This document shows, in pieces, positions 23,797-37,200 of a DNA stretch of 64,000 nucleotides. Location: assembly GCA_032358255.1 (NCBI GenBank), contig JAULBX010016749.1:25889-89888 (forward strand), given 5' to 3'. The position numbers were made by a program, and so were the translations under genes. The stretch is from Heterotrichella gracilis. Its lineage: Eukaryota; Sar; Xanthophyceae; Tribonematales; Xanthonemataceae. Position 1 is the first letter of the stretch, and every line of letters begins with the position of its first letter. The notes under the pieces are model-generated. The model saw nothing but the letters and a program-made list of their open reading frames with translations, did not search any database and had not been told where the DNA came from.

Positions 23797-25281
23797 CTGT
23801 GGCAGGGATCACTCATTAGTATAATATAAACGAATAAATAAACAATGAGCTACGCAGCACTCATTAGTATACAACAGCATCTTATCAGAGTATCACGGCT
23901 TGTTATTGCCAGCAGAGTATGATGCCTGGTAAAACCCTTTCCCCACAAAGGGTGCACGCCACTAATCGAGTAACTTTGAGAGGTGATAAAGGTAATTAGG
24001 GTCAACATCGCCGAACGGCGCGCACTTTGTACTGGGACAGCCTGTCGCTATCCACAAGAGTCACAGCCACTGGCTTTGTTTACCACAAGAGTCGCAGCTA
24101 GTTGGTGCGGGGCAACGCAAGTAAGCAGTATAGTGCACGGCAGTGTGGCCATTTCTTTATGTCGCCACAATCGACGTCGTCCTTCTTCCTGGTACGGTAC
24201 AACAGTGCGCACCCGTATTCATATATGTATTGATACACACAATTCATTCCCTCTTAGCAGACTGTCGAAAGCAGACTGTCGAAAGCAACGTGAAATCGAA
24301 TAGCGCTTGTAACTGAAAATTCTATCCCCATAAGAGAAAGTAAACCTTCGCGTTTCCACGCTGGGTGAATCTAGTGCTATGCAACTTGAACATGAACATA
24401 CCCTGTACAGCTGCATGAGCAGAGGCGATGAGCAGTCCTCTCATGACATCTCGACTTGTATATGATGGCCGTTATAAGTATCCATGCCAAATGGGCAAAG
24501 TATCCTCAGCACGCCAACAATCCTTGAGGCAGTGAAGTCTTCCCCAGCGTGGCATTTCATTTCCCCATTAAGGTTGCATAAAAATGAAATGTTTATAAGT
24601 TATTTGGGCCGAGTTCGGGCACACAGCGAGTCGCTGTGCGTTGTTGCATCCAACTAGTTACTTTAGCCTCTCTCAATGTGCTTGCCAAACCTTGGTTGCT
24701 ATATCGCACGTATATGGCATGTATTGGTCCAGAAGTGCCACGTCACTGCTGACGTGGCACCCAGTTACCGGGCCTCAGAGGGGTGGGGAAATGAAATGAT
24801 AGCACCATGGTGGCACCTCGTGTAGGGGCCCGCGATGTCCAGAGCTGGCCTTGTCCTCCCCTACTGCCTTCTATGTAATTTGCATCCCTTGATGACCAAA
24901 TTTGCTAATGACGACCTCTGCGTGCCATGTGTGCAAGGCTCCTAGCCCTCGGAGCAATCCCCAAGTGGGCTGCCATCATCACAGCCTGCACAGTCACCAC
25001 ACACAGTGAGTACATCTAGTACAAGCAAGAATGAAAATGTGCACATCCTGTGGGCATGTGGCTCCTGGCAATGGTGTGTTGCAACCACATTACGAGATGG
25101 ATTGCAATCTTACCCACGATCGGTGGTACAGAAATTGTCTACACTGTCAATTTGGCACTCAGGCAGCGGCAGCGCAATGGATAGAGGGAGACGGACAGTC
25201 AAGTTGGGTTGTGCATGCCATGGTGCACACTAGCGTGGGTGGCACTGAATGGTGATAAAATACGTGCAATCCAAGGTCTGC
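23797..25281. other. Spacer between the tandem giant genes; duplication junction
   Basis: About 23965-24400 resembles the upstream region of the intact gene (44930-45104 plus 45638-45870). About 24430-25281 resembles the 3' flank of the truncated copy (13090-13683). The tandem duplication junction therefore lies close to 24425. A 14-base direct repeat, CACTCATTAGTATA, occurs at about 23810-23823 and 23861-23874. No signal-peptide exon is visible between the promoter-like block and the first surviving exon of the copy. Confidence 0.7.
23965..24425 (-). promoter_or_regulatory. Promoter-like block of the truncated copy
   Basis: This is similar over several hundred bases to the region upstream of the intact giant gene. 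Shared landmarks are TGGTGCGGGGCAA, TTCTTCCTGGTACGGT, GTGCGCAC, a TATA-like element (minus strand TATATGAATA at 24216-24225), GTCGAAAGCAAC and a final CCACGCTGG..AGTGCTATGC. Similarity of a non-coding block in both copies suggests it belonged to the duplicated unit. Whether it is active is unknown. Confidence 0.55.
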
Positions 25282-28200
25282 TCAATGGAGGCTGACCCAG
25301 TCAACTAAGGTCAAACCAAGGGGGGTGTTGATCTCACCTGCTGGGCACTTGCACGCCGCTGGGTTTGCTGCACACCACACACGCACACACATGGTCGGTG
25401 ACAGGGCCGCTGGATGGTATGGTGACCAAAAGCGCACCACATGCTTGTGCTGGGTACAAATGAGCTTAAGCAATTGCAGATGTCAGTGATATCACTGCAA
25501 ATAATGGTGCAAATCGTGCAAAACTTTGCAATGATATGCACATGCATCCTATCTGTATTGCCATGGCATATTCAACAGCCAAATGCAACACTATGACATG
25601 ATCACCATACACATGCACACAGAGCACATCCTCATGCATGCTCCCCAACCAGATCATCCCTGCCTCACCTTTGCAGTACACATTCAGAATATTGTCAGAC
25701 GCCCCGCACATGGTTGATGCCTCATCGATCGCATGGTCCAATAGGTAGAGCCCCGCCACCACAGGGCCCAGTGGCGTGGCAGCAGTGGCACCAATTGCAG
25801 CCTTCCAAGCAGCGTCCAGCGTGGCATCCAGGATCTTGTTCCCCACATAATTGGCCGCCTCCCCAGCCAGCCATTCCATAATGGCTTCGGCTGTCGCTGC
25901 ACCGCTGCCGCCAGAGGGAGTCCCACTGCCGCCGCTACCCCAGGGCACAAGCGAGGTGCCAGGAGTACCACCGCCAGTGCCGGTACCACCACTGCCTCCA
26001 GTACCACCAGTGCCACCAGTCCCACCAGTGCCACCAGTACCGCCAGTGCCACCGGTGCCACCAGTACCACCAGTGCCACCAGTATTGCCAGTGCCATCGG
26101 GGACCCAGGCCACATTGCTGCCATCCCCATACACATTGCTGCCCCCGCCGCTGCCTTGAGGGCTAAACCCGGGGCTGACCACCACCGGCACAGTCCCGTT
26201 GACGCAAAACACTGGGGTTGGGGTGGCATCGTTGAGGAAACACACAGCCTGGCGCACGGTGACGCTGCCCCAGTTGGTCGCCATCTGCTCTGCAATCCCC
26301 ACCCCCATGGCAATCATCACCAGGGGGATCTGGTCACTCGAGGACGCACTCCCCAGCAGCTGCCTGCGACGGTGAAGGCCCAGGAGGTCTTGGAGGGCGG
26401 TTTTGGGGCGGTAGCCGTTCACTACGCCAACGGCAGCGCAGAAATCGTTGATGGGCTGCGCGATGGGGGGGGCGCACGCGTCCAGCAGCCGCCGCACCCC
26501 CGCAGCGCGCCCCGCCAAGGGGTGGATGGTAGTGTCAAGGGAGGGGGGGTCCAGGACCAGTGTGCGGTGGGAAAGGCTTGCGCCACTGTTGGGGTTGGTC
26601 TGCAGGAGCTTGCGCCTGCGCTTGGCCCCCAGTTGGCCATTGTCCACAACCGACAGGCTCACCAAATCCCAGAAATCCGGGTTGTTCATCCCAAACTGGA
26701 GCACATCAGCCAGGCGGGGATAATAGTCCAGGTAGGAACCATCGTCGTCAAACAAGGGGAGGGAAATGGTGAGGGCAGGTAGGCCTAACCCAGGGGGTGC
26801 GGTGGCAATCACTGCGATAGCATCATCCCCATCCACATTGACACCCGGCTGGAAGAACTGCATTGTGAACCCTGAGGGAAGCGATGCTCTGAAGTTGGGG
26901 CGCATGGTTGGGCTGTTGAATGTGGTGTTGATTGCATAGCCTGGGGCGCTTGGGAATGTGTAGTTGATGGAGATGGCAGAGGTGCCTGGAAAAAGAAAGG
27001 GATGACATGGGATTAACATTTAGACAGCTGAGCGTGAGGCAACAATATAGATGATATGATTTGGGGGGGTGCATGAGATAGGGTGAGGCTCAACGTGAAA
27101 CGTGCGGCAAGGAATGCGAGGGAGGTGTGCGTGTGCGGCAGAGAGGCATATAGTGGAATGCTGGAAGAAAACAAAGGGGATGCATATAACTCCAGATAAT
27201 GCGTACAGGTTGCACAGAATTCAGTGGACAAGGGGATGAATAAATCTTAGGGAGGGCCAATCACGGCGAGGAAGCAAACTTATGTAAAACATGGGAAAAC
27301 TTGCTATTCAGAGAATTGGCGGAAAAAGTGCGTGGGGAGTGGGAGGCAAACTAATGGCCAAAGGAGGGGAGGCGAATGCCATATTGCATGCACAGTGCCT
27401 TACCAACTGTTGTGGTGAAGAAACCCTTGGCAGCTAGGGTTGCAACAATCCGAGGGGAGACCACCGTGGACTGCAGGGGGCACAGTGTTGGGATGGTGAA
27501 GGACATGTCCTTCCCATCAGGGTAGTCGCAATCAGCCCCAGTCTTGTCACCAGCATCCTGCCTGTCCGCATTTGCGCCACATGAGGTGGTGTCCCAGCAG
27601 CCGTTGGGGCAGAACTGGCGCTGGATGCACGTGGTGGGGTTGGTCGCGCAAGAGACATAGCAGCGGCACGCGGTGGTGTTTGCAATGGCCTTGTACTTCA
27701 CCCCGCTGGCGTTGTAGAGGTTGCACTGGCCTGGAGAGGCGGACGGGAGATAAGGGTCCGACCTGACGGTGATACTGGTGCAATGGCAGCGGCGTACGGC
27801 ATGTGCATCAAAAGGGACCTTGCACGAGATGGGGCTGGCCCCTGGCATGGGCTTGCCAAGCATAGGGTTCAGGGTTTAAGTTTTGGCGGCTTGCCAAGGG
27901 TGTAGGGTGGAAGGCAGGTGGGGCGCAATTGGTGGATGCGCACCACCTGCAGCATGCATGCAACTGTAGTGATTATTTGCGCGGTGCTTCTCCAAGTACC
28001 TGCCTCTATACCTTGAATTCAAAATGCAATGGCTGCTTCACTAGCTATAAAATAAGCGTTTCTTGCAATACAATGTGACTGCTGTGAAGGACAGAGGGTG
28101 GCAAGTTGTGTGACAGGGGCTTGGAAATCACACGTGATGGAGGAGGGATGGTGCATTTGCTTACCTTTTGTGGGGTTGGGGCAATGTGCTGCAAAGCCTG

Positions 28201-31200
28201 CAGGCAAGGGGGTGAGCCAAGGGTGAGAATGTACCATTGCAACCCTAAACCCTAAACCCCTCATGGCCAAATGTGCCAACTGGTTGACTTGAGAGCATTG
28301 CACCACCCAGCCTACAAAGTCAATTCATTCATGTGTACCCCAATGGACTGGCAGGAAATTAGTACGGCCTCCACTGGTTGACAATTCAATGTGAAAGAAC
28401 AAACTACACATCTAATGCCATACCATACCACGCAAGCTCAGATGCAAAGGGCGACCCGCCCATGAATTCCCTCGCATGTGCAAAAACTCCGAGTGCTTTG
28501 CAAGTGCCAATTGAACTGGGATTTCACCATTTCGTAAATTAAGTGACGATGGTGAAATCATCACAGGGCAAGCAAGAGTACATCCATGAGGATTTCTGAT
28601 AAACATGTGCCATGGCCTACCTGGATCGCTGCTGTACACCTTGCTTGCCTCAGCATTGTATGTCGAGGTGAAAGGGGTCACCGCCCCAAAGCTTTTGCAG
28701 GCTGTTACGTTCCCTTGCCAGCAGGATGCTGAGCAGAACTGCCAGTATGCCACAGGCGTGTTGGTGTAAAAGTTGAACAGCTCCTTGGCTCGGGTGTAGC
28801 ACTGGAAGGGCGATGCGCTGGGGTACCCGGATGAGTTGCCCACGGTGGCCAGAGAGGCTGTGAACGCGAGGCAAGTGCCTGCAGGGGTTTGGGTCAATTA
28901 AGGGCAGTACAAGGGTGAGAGCAGTACGAGGAGGGGGGGGTAAAATACCTGCTCTGCCTGCACTTTGGCATGTGAGGGCAGGATATACAGCTGCTTGTAC
29001 AAGTGAGGGCGGTGCACGTCTCGTACACACATGCGCACATGAGTGCATGGAGGAGGATTCAGCAGGCAGTGGCTGGGCATGTTCACAAGAACTTTAAACC
29101 CTAAGCTCTAAACCCTGCGATCTCCCGGGGCCAGGGGGAGTGTTACATTTTACAATAAGGCGGAGTACCTTGGGGTGAACCTCGCCCCTCCTGACCTAGC
29201 AATACCTGCAGTTGCGATGCATCAACTGTTGCAGAACCAGGATATGGAACTGCTTAGCAACGCATGTGCACGTCTGCTGCCAACCTGGCTATGTCCCTGG
29301 ACGCGTGGCAAAAAATGGCAGGTCCTGGATCTGGTACCCTACTCACCAAGGGGAGTGCTTGCATTGAAACTCGCAGGGGGGCACTTGGGGGCTGAGCCTG
29401 CGACACAAGCAAAGGGGATGTTACTGCCACAGCCTTCAAACGTCAGCACCTACATTGTAGCAGAAAATATGTGCAAGCCAAAACGTTAATCATGCATGCA
29501 ACTCTACAGCGGCGCAGCCTTCTGCCACATGTCACACAGATGGCAGGCAGGCAGTGTGGAGTTAGCACTATCGAATTCATTTCAAATGCTGGAACGCATG
29601 AGCTACTACCCTGTCAATTTGACTTGAGACCCAGTTGCCCATCAAAACTTACAAAGACACCGGGGCAACCCTTCCAGGCCGCAAGTGACTTGCGATGCAG
29701 GGCATGTCCCCTAAACCCTAAGCCCTAAACAGGTACCTGCCACGCGTTAGCAAGTAGCTTCCCCCCCCCCCCCCTTTCTCTGCCTTTCCTCCCCTGCACG
29801 GCCCCGTACCTTGGCAGATGTTGACGTTGGCCTCGTTGGCCTCGTTGTAAGGTACTAGGGGCATGGTGGCCTGGCAGGCGGCATCGGTCAGGCCACAGCT
29901 GGCATCGCAGTACTGGGTGGTCTGGACATTGGAAAGGAGGGAGTTCTGGGCTTGGCACAGGCAGTGGGACGCGTTTCGTAGGGTGTAGAGCACGTTGTTG
30001 TTGCTGGTGGGGTAGGCAAAGCAGGAGCCTGTGAGGGGGGAGTGAGGTGTTAGAGGAAAACCCTAGTGGAGGGTTTCTCTGAGTCCTATCCCTGCTGGCT
30101 AGAATTGGCTCCTGTCTCCTGCCTCCGATTTGGCCCAATGTTCTGAAAGCCAATCGACATCAAATCCCCGGCCCCCCATCCCCGCCGCGCACTATGCATG
30201 CGAGGAAATGCCCAACGAACATCCCACTCAGAATGACTACAAGTCTACCCAAATGCGGGCCACCCTCGTTACGTTGCTAGAAATAAGCTAGAAAACAGCA
30301 GTGTGCTTCTTAGCTGCAGGTGCACACCCTAAGGGGATTGATCAAGTGCGCAGGTTGAAACATTTAAGGGTTTCTCACTCAAAACCCTAGCAGGGTATGG
30401 CCGGCAGCTTCAACATTCACATGTACAGCCCCTATGGAAGTGCAACACAATGCGTTTGTTGGCCAATGCACCAATTGATACTGCCAGCTCTTTGAAGCAG
30501 ACCAGGAAGGAGTGTCAACGATAAGAGATGGACCCTGCACGTACCACGGCTGCCAAAGGTGGTGGTTGGACACTGGGGCTGGAAACCTGCGGAGGCAAAC
30601 CAGCCACAGATTCAGTAAAATCCAGTGCCTTCGGATGCGGACCATATGGTGAGGTCCGCCCTGGAGCTTGTACTGCTGCCATCACAGGCGGCGTGCACAC
30701 GCATGATACACACATGTGAGCACGCATGTGGACACGTCATAACTTTATTTGCAGCAGCAGCAAGCATAAAAGGGGCGACTACCATCCCATATGACCCAGC
30801 GCTATTATTTATACATCCTATGTACAAGGCCTTTTCTTATAATTTAGAAACAAATACGATCACAGATAATCACTAGGGCTATTGGGCCCAATATAACCCC
30901 ACAAGGGCCCAATTTAGCCATGTGATTTCCAAATGCAAGCCTGATGAACCCTCCTGGTGGTGAAGCAGTACCTGCATCGCACCACTCCCCAGTCAAGCTG
31001 AACCCATTGGAGTACCGAGGCAGCACAGAGCTGAGGCAATCAGCCGTTGAACCCCAGCACTTGTCACAGAAGCGCAGGTAGTAGGTGCCTGGCACTGCGT
31101 TCCATTGCGAGGCGCACTGGCAGGGGCTGAGGTTGGTCATGTTGGCAATCAGCTTGCCTGTCCCGTCGGAGAAGAAGCAGGTGCCTGCAGGGTGTGTGCA

Positions 31201-34200
31201 TGAGTTTTAGGGTTTAGGGTTTGCAGGTGAGGTGTGGGTGCGCCATTAAGAGCTGGGTGGGACGACAGACGGTAGGGGCAAGGTGAGGGGATGACCCTGG
31301 GGATGACCAGCATCCCAGGATGGCTCTCGATTACTCTGTCTCTTCCTCAATTATCACCCTTGCACTTGAGATGAGGAGCGCATTTTAATTTCCTGTTTCC
31401 TATCCGTGGCACAGGCAGAACAGCGCCTCACACAGCCACCTGTCACCCGTGCGCAGCTAGTGATCTTTTTGGTTTTAGAGCGCACCTATTGAGGTTGATG
31501 GTTTCAGAGCTGCGGGAGGGCATGCTGCAGGCTGCTGCACGGGGCAGTAGGTTGGGTAGTCTGGCAGGAAGCCGGCGGGGAAGTAGTTGGGGGATTTCGT
31601 GCCCAGGTTGGTTTTGCAAGCGTTGATGTCCCTCCAGCATGCGTTGGAGCAGAATGTGTACCTGTGAGAGGGCAGCAACAGGAGGTCAGGGTTTAGGGTA
31701 AACCTAGTAAACCCTACTGTGATTGTATCATAAATTGTATAGAATGGGTATCTGTGAGAGGGCAGCAACAGGAGATTTCAAGCATAGAAGGGTATACCAC
31801 CAAACCCTAGTCAACCCTGGTGTGCATAGACAACTTGTGAATGGGCAGCAACAGGAGATTACAAGCACAACAGGGTCTACCCTAAACCCTAGTCAACCCT
31901 ACAGGGCAGCAACAGGAGATTACAAGCACAGCATGGTCTACCCTAGACGCTAGTAAACCCTACAGGGCAGCAGCAGGAGGTAACAAGCACAACAGGGTCT
32001 AACCAAAACCCTTGTAAACCCTATCAATACAGGGCAGCAACAGGAGATGACAGGCGCAGTGATCCTGCGAGCTTGGCCCAACAGGATCTTAGCTCGCTAA
32101 ACCTAGGTGACGAGGTGGTCTATGTAAGGAGAAAACTGCCCTTGGCTGTCTAAAGAAGTGGCACATATGTGTGCTCATACCAGTGTATGCGTGCATGTGT
32201 TCACCTGGTTGCCACCTCATAGGTCCTTTGGTTGCACACGCATTCCGACACATTTGTCACGGGGGAACCTGCAACTTGCTTCAGGGAGTCATCATACATG
32301 ACGCAGGTGCCTGTAGGGGAGGGAAACAGAGCCATTATGCTGGGCAAGAGAGTGCACAGGCCCACAAGGGCCTTCACGCACCTATCAAGGACAGAGGTCA
32401 GGAGTGCGATCCAGAGCCACAAGCACATTTCACATCAAAAGTGAACATCTGGCCCTATAATAGATGATTGCCTAGGGCCCACATTTTACAGGACATTCAG
32501 TAGAGGAAACAAAACAAGGGTTTATGAGTAATCTGCTTCTCCTAAATAAGGGTATATCAGCTAATTAAACCCTAGTCGCCGGTTGACCAAGTCCCTACCC
32601 AGTGATCCTGCTCCATCGCTGCTCACAAAGCTCTTATCTGGGCAGAAGGCCTTGTAGCCTGCGCACAAGGATTTGCCTCAGCAGGTTTTGACAAGCAAGT
32701 GGGGAGCGGCAAGACTCCTTCGATACTGGAACAGCGTTGGTTTGCCAACCAGGTTTTGAACCAGTGCACAGGATTAATCAATATCGGCACATGTGAAGAG
32801 TAGGTGCTGCTGCTTTGAAGACAGAAAATCATGATTTTCAAACAATCAAAAGCATGTGGCCACCATTTATGGATGCAAACAATCAAAGCATCCCACCTAC
32901 GCCATCTGTTTTATTTCCGTAATTTGCCCATGGCACTGAAGAAACTCCTACCTGTGCTGCATTCAGCAGTGCCCCCAGTTCGGAACATGGGGGCTGATTT
33001 GGAGCACAGCCCCAGCTTGTTTGCAGGCCAGCAGGAACCATCACAGAACTGGTAGTAGTACGCGTTGACCATCACGCTTGCCTTCTGGGCACAAATGCAG
33101 TTGCTGATGTTGCTGACGCTGGCAACCAGGGCTCCAAGGTTGGTGTACAAGTTGCACGTGCCTGCAGGGGAGGCAACAGGAAGCAAGGCCGTTCAATGGG
33201 GGTATGGGCGGCAAACAGGCGCTGCTTGCTGTCAGATTCAATCAGAATTTGTACACAGATGTGCTGTCCAGGAACTGCCTGCTATAACATCATATACAGA
33301 TGTGCCGTTGAGGAGTACGCTTGCGATGCAACACAATATACATGCGGTTGTAAAGCAAGACCCTGAATGAAAACCTCAGCAAGGGTGTGAGCAAGGCGCG
33401 GTACAATTTGGGGGATATGGGTGACCTGGAGACCCAACAACGCATTGGCGATTGTGCAGATGCAGGACAGCAGTGCAGACCGGCCAAACAGGTTCTTCTG
33501 CCTGATTCCTGATATTTTGGGGGGCAAGGGTTTCCCTTGGGGGTACGCCTTACCCAGGGTGATTGTGTCCTTTGGAATGGTGAGCGGGTAGGCGCCTTCA
33601 CACCGGGGCTGGTACACTGCAGAAGGGAGCCAAAAGCACAGGAGGGTTGAGAATTAAACCAGGGAGGGAACCCGGTAAAGTCCAATCGCAGCGGCCTGCC
33701 ATGCAACGTTGAGGATCCTCGATAATCCGTTGTGGGGCAAGTGAGAGTCAACAGGTGCTGCTGGCATTGGCTAAAGGCCTGCGCAGGACCAGCTGTCCTA
33801 ATGGTTGTGGTGCCTTGGGGTGAGCCTTATGGCTTGCACTTGTGACCCATAAACCTTTACCTCTAAACCTTTTGGCAGGCGTTTGTGCCCCTTAAACCTA
33901 AACCCTCCACCATTGGCAAGGGTAATAAGATAATAATAGGAGTATTATCATCTTATTACCCTTGTCATTGGGCTTGCACTTGTGCCTACACCCACACCAG
34001 CCCAAACTTCACCCCGCCCCTCCAAAAATCTCCCCGTTCGCACCTCCTCCATATGCCTGGCAAACCATGTTGTCGGGGATGCTTTCCCAGTTGTTCAGGT
34101 ATCCCAGCTTTGCCTGGCACGATCCCAGGTTGCCTGCCCAGCAGCTGCTGTCGCAGAACTGGCGGTTGGGGTACCTGCTGGTGGCATCCAGCTGGGATTT

Positions 34201-37200
34201 CTGGAAGCATGCGCAAGGGGTAGTATTGTTGATGGTGAGGACCAGGTTGTAGGATTCATCTGAGAGGAAGCAGGTGCCGGTAGCTGCACAACAGGGGGAG
34301 CGAGGAGCATCAAGGGAAAGCGGGTGGGGGTGCACATGCGCAGGGGGGGGGATAGAAGTGACTAGGAGAAACAAAGGGTCATGGATTGTCTTCCTCCTGA
34401 CATGAGAGAGAATGAGTGAGTGAAGGGTGGAATTTTCCAGTACAACTCATAACTCAATAATCGCAGCGGGCATGCTCAATGGATCTGGCGTTTAAAATGC
34501 ACAGGGCAGGAGCGTAATCATTTGGTACGCATAGCACACAATGCACACAGCTTGCTTGCAGGTTCCTGTCAAGCCAGTCAAGGGTTAGGTTTACAGACCT
34601 CTGCCAAGCAAGGCAAGCACATGGAACGTGTGCAGAGGGTCGTCATCCACATCCATCGCAACCAGATGCAAGGGAGAAACACGTGTGTGCAAGTAAGGGG
34701 AGTACACCCACCACCGCCTCCTGTGTCGAACCCATCACAGCTGCGCAGTTGGGCAGTGGAGTTGAAGGGGCAGATGGCGCGGTAGCCTGCAGGATGGGGA
34801 CTGGGCTTGGCACAGCGGGGATTGCAAGGAAGACTGAATTTAAAGTATGGCGCCATGCAGAATTACGGGGATGCGTAGTGTGCATTTTTATATAGCACGG
34901 GATGATGTGAGTCACAATAGGGACTTGGGTTTCCAGCTGGGGATTGGATGGTGGGAGTGTGGGCATAATATTGTGAGGGGGAGGTGTGCAGCAACCACCG
35001 GCATATTGCCCTACAGCCAACGATTACCCATCCTGTGCTGCATGCAGGTGCAGGTGCAGGTGCATTGCATGCATGCCACATGTACATAACCACACCCGCG
35101 ATGCACACGGGGGGGTGGTATCACCAGGGGGACTAGAATAGGGTTTTAAGGTTTATGGCACAGGGGATACTGCTTCTTCCATGCCACAAATGACCAGCAG
35201 CTTATGGTTTAGGGTTTAGGCCACCGGTGCAACTGCCCCTCCCTGGGTACAGCTGGTCACTCGTATGTTCAGGGTTTAGGGGTCCAGACCCATTGCTCCT
35301 TCCGTGCCACTCATGGTCACCAATTTAGGGTTTAGGGTTCAGGGCACCGGTGCTACTGCAGTCCCCGGGGCACTCACGATCAGCAGTTTGGGGTTAGGGT
35401 TTAGGGCACCAGGTGCCATTGCAACCTCCGGGGCACTCGAGATCAAAAGCTTAGGTTTTAGGGTTCAGGGCATCGGTGCAGCAGTTTATGGTTTAGGGCA
35501 ACATCTGGGGCACTCACGATCAGCAGTTGCGCATTTAGAGTTTGAGTTATCTGACACCATGGGCACGTAGGCGCGGCACCCAGCGGCGTTGCCGGACCAG
35601 CACGTGTTGTCGCAGAACTGGCGGTAGTACGCCCCCAAGCTGGCCTGGTTGTTGAAGCATGTGCAGGCACTGACAAAGGTGTAGGTTTTGAATAGTGCAA
35701 TGGAGAAGTCATACAGGTAGCAGCTGCCTGTAGGAGGGGGGTGGGGAGGGGGGGGGGTCTGATTTAGGATAATTGGGGTGGGGAGGCAAGGGTTGGGGCT
35801 ATAAGGTGGAGTGAAGTTCAAGTGAGATGAGGAGTTGAGACAGGGATAATTGTACTGGATTTGCACAGAGAGGAAGGGGTATGCGTCTTCGGCAACACGG
35901 CACAGCAGGCATGGGGATAAAACATGGGTCTGAAAATTGTTCACATATATGTTAAATATATGCTGCTATGTAGGCTGCTTGCTGTGGTATTTGAAAAGGA
36001 AGGTAATCTACAACTGGGACGCGTTCTGCATCCCTGGGGATTGTCAGCTCACCTACGGGGTTCTTGTTGGTCGCACATGCTGTACCATCATCTGTGGTGG
36101 GGGTACTGCTTAGTATTCTCACATTTAAAAAAATTTGGAAACAATCAAGGGTCACCTCATCAGCGGCACTGCTTCACATGTGGCCCTCACCAGCAGCAAG
36201 GAACAGGGGAAAGGCAACCTTAACAATGTTGGCATGGACACAGGTATGGTGAACAAGAAATGGGTATTGAGCAGGATTCCTTTCCGAAAGAGATAAAATT
36301 TACAGGGAGTTCATTTCCCTGCAATGTAATGTTGGCACCCATTTGTATATCCATTTGCGTTTGACCCACCAAGGTAAAATTGGGACCCATGCATACATTT
36401 ATTTTGTCCCTTCTGGACACCCCATGCGGATGCTCACCACCAATGCACCCAAGCACGCATATGCATGTGACTGTCAAGCGTACACCACCCATTCACCACA
36501 GTGCAGGGTACCAAATACACCTGACACTCTACCAGCGCCCCAATAGCATCACATCAGCAGCAGCATCCCCTGCGCACCCACCAACCCCCTTTTCAGGGCA
36601 TTTTTTGCGCCCCGCACCTGACATACTGGCAAAAGTTTCCTTGCAGTAGGCATATGACCAGGCATCAGAGGTAGCTGCAGTGGCAAGCTGGCGGGTAGTT
36701 GACAAGCACGTTTTGTAGTTGTCGGCCCCATTATAGCACGCGCTGTCGCAGAATTTGAAGTAGGCTGCGGTGGTGGTGCCAAAGCGGCGGGAGGCGCAGT
36801 GGCAAGGGGAGACGTTGAGTGTGGTGGAGATGTTTTTGTTGCCGGCATCATACAGCACGCATGCCCCTGCAGCCATGAGAGTTGCGGGTGACAAACCATA
36901 AACCATACACAAGACATCTTTGAACCCTATACTCACATCCCCCTGTAGGCACGGGTTTCTCATATCGGAAACCCTACACCCTACACGCTATGCAGGCATG
37001 GGAGTTTCATTCAAAACCCGACACATGGCATCCTTGACCCTACTACACCACGCAGCCATGGGATTGGCAACCACAACCTGAGAGCACGAGTATGCACGTA
37101 AGGAGTGGGTTGTTCCGTGTGTGGCAGTACATGTACGTATGACAAGAGGAGCAGCCATTAGATGCACAATCTGGTACAATTATTAATGTAGAGCAGCCAT

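Noticed and set aside
28239-28260. True chromosome end
   Set aside because: Only short telomere-like strings occur, and genes continue on both sides.
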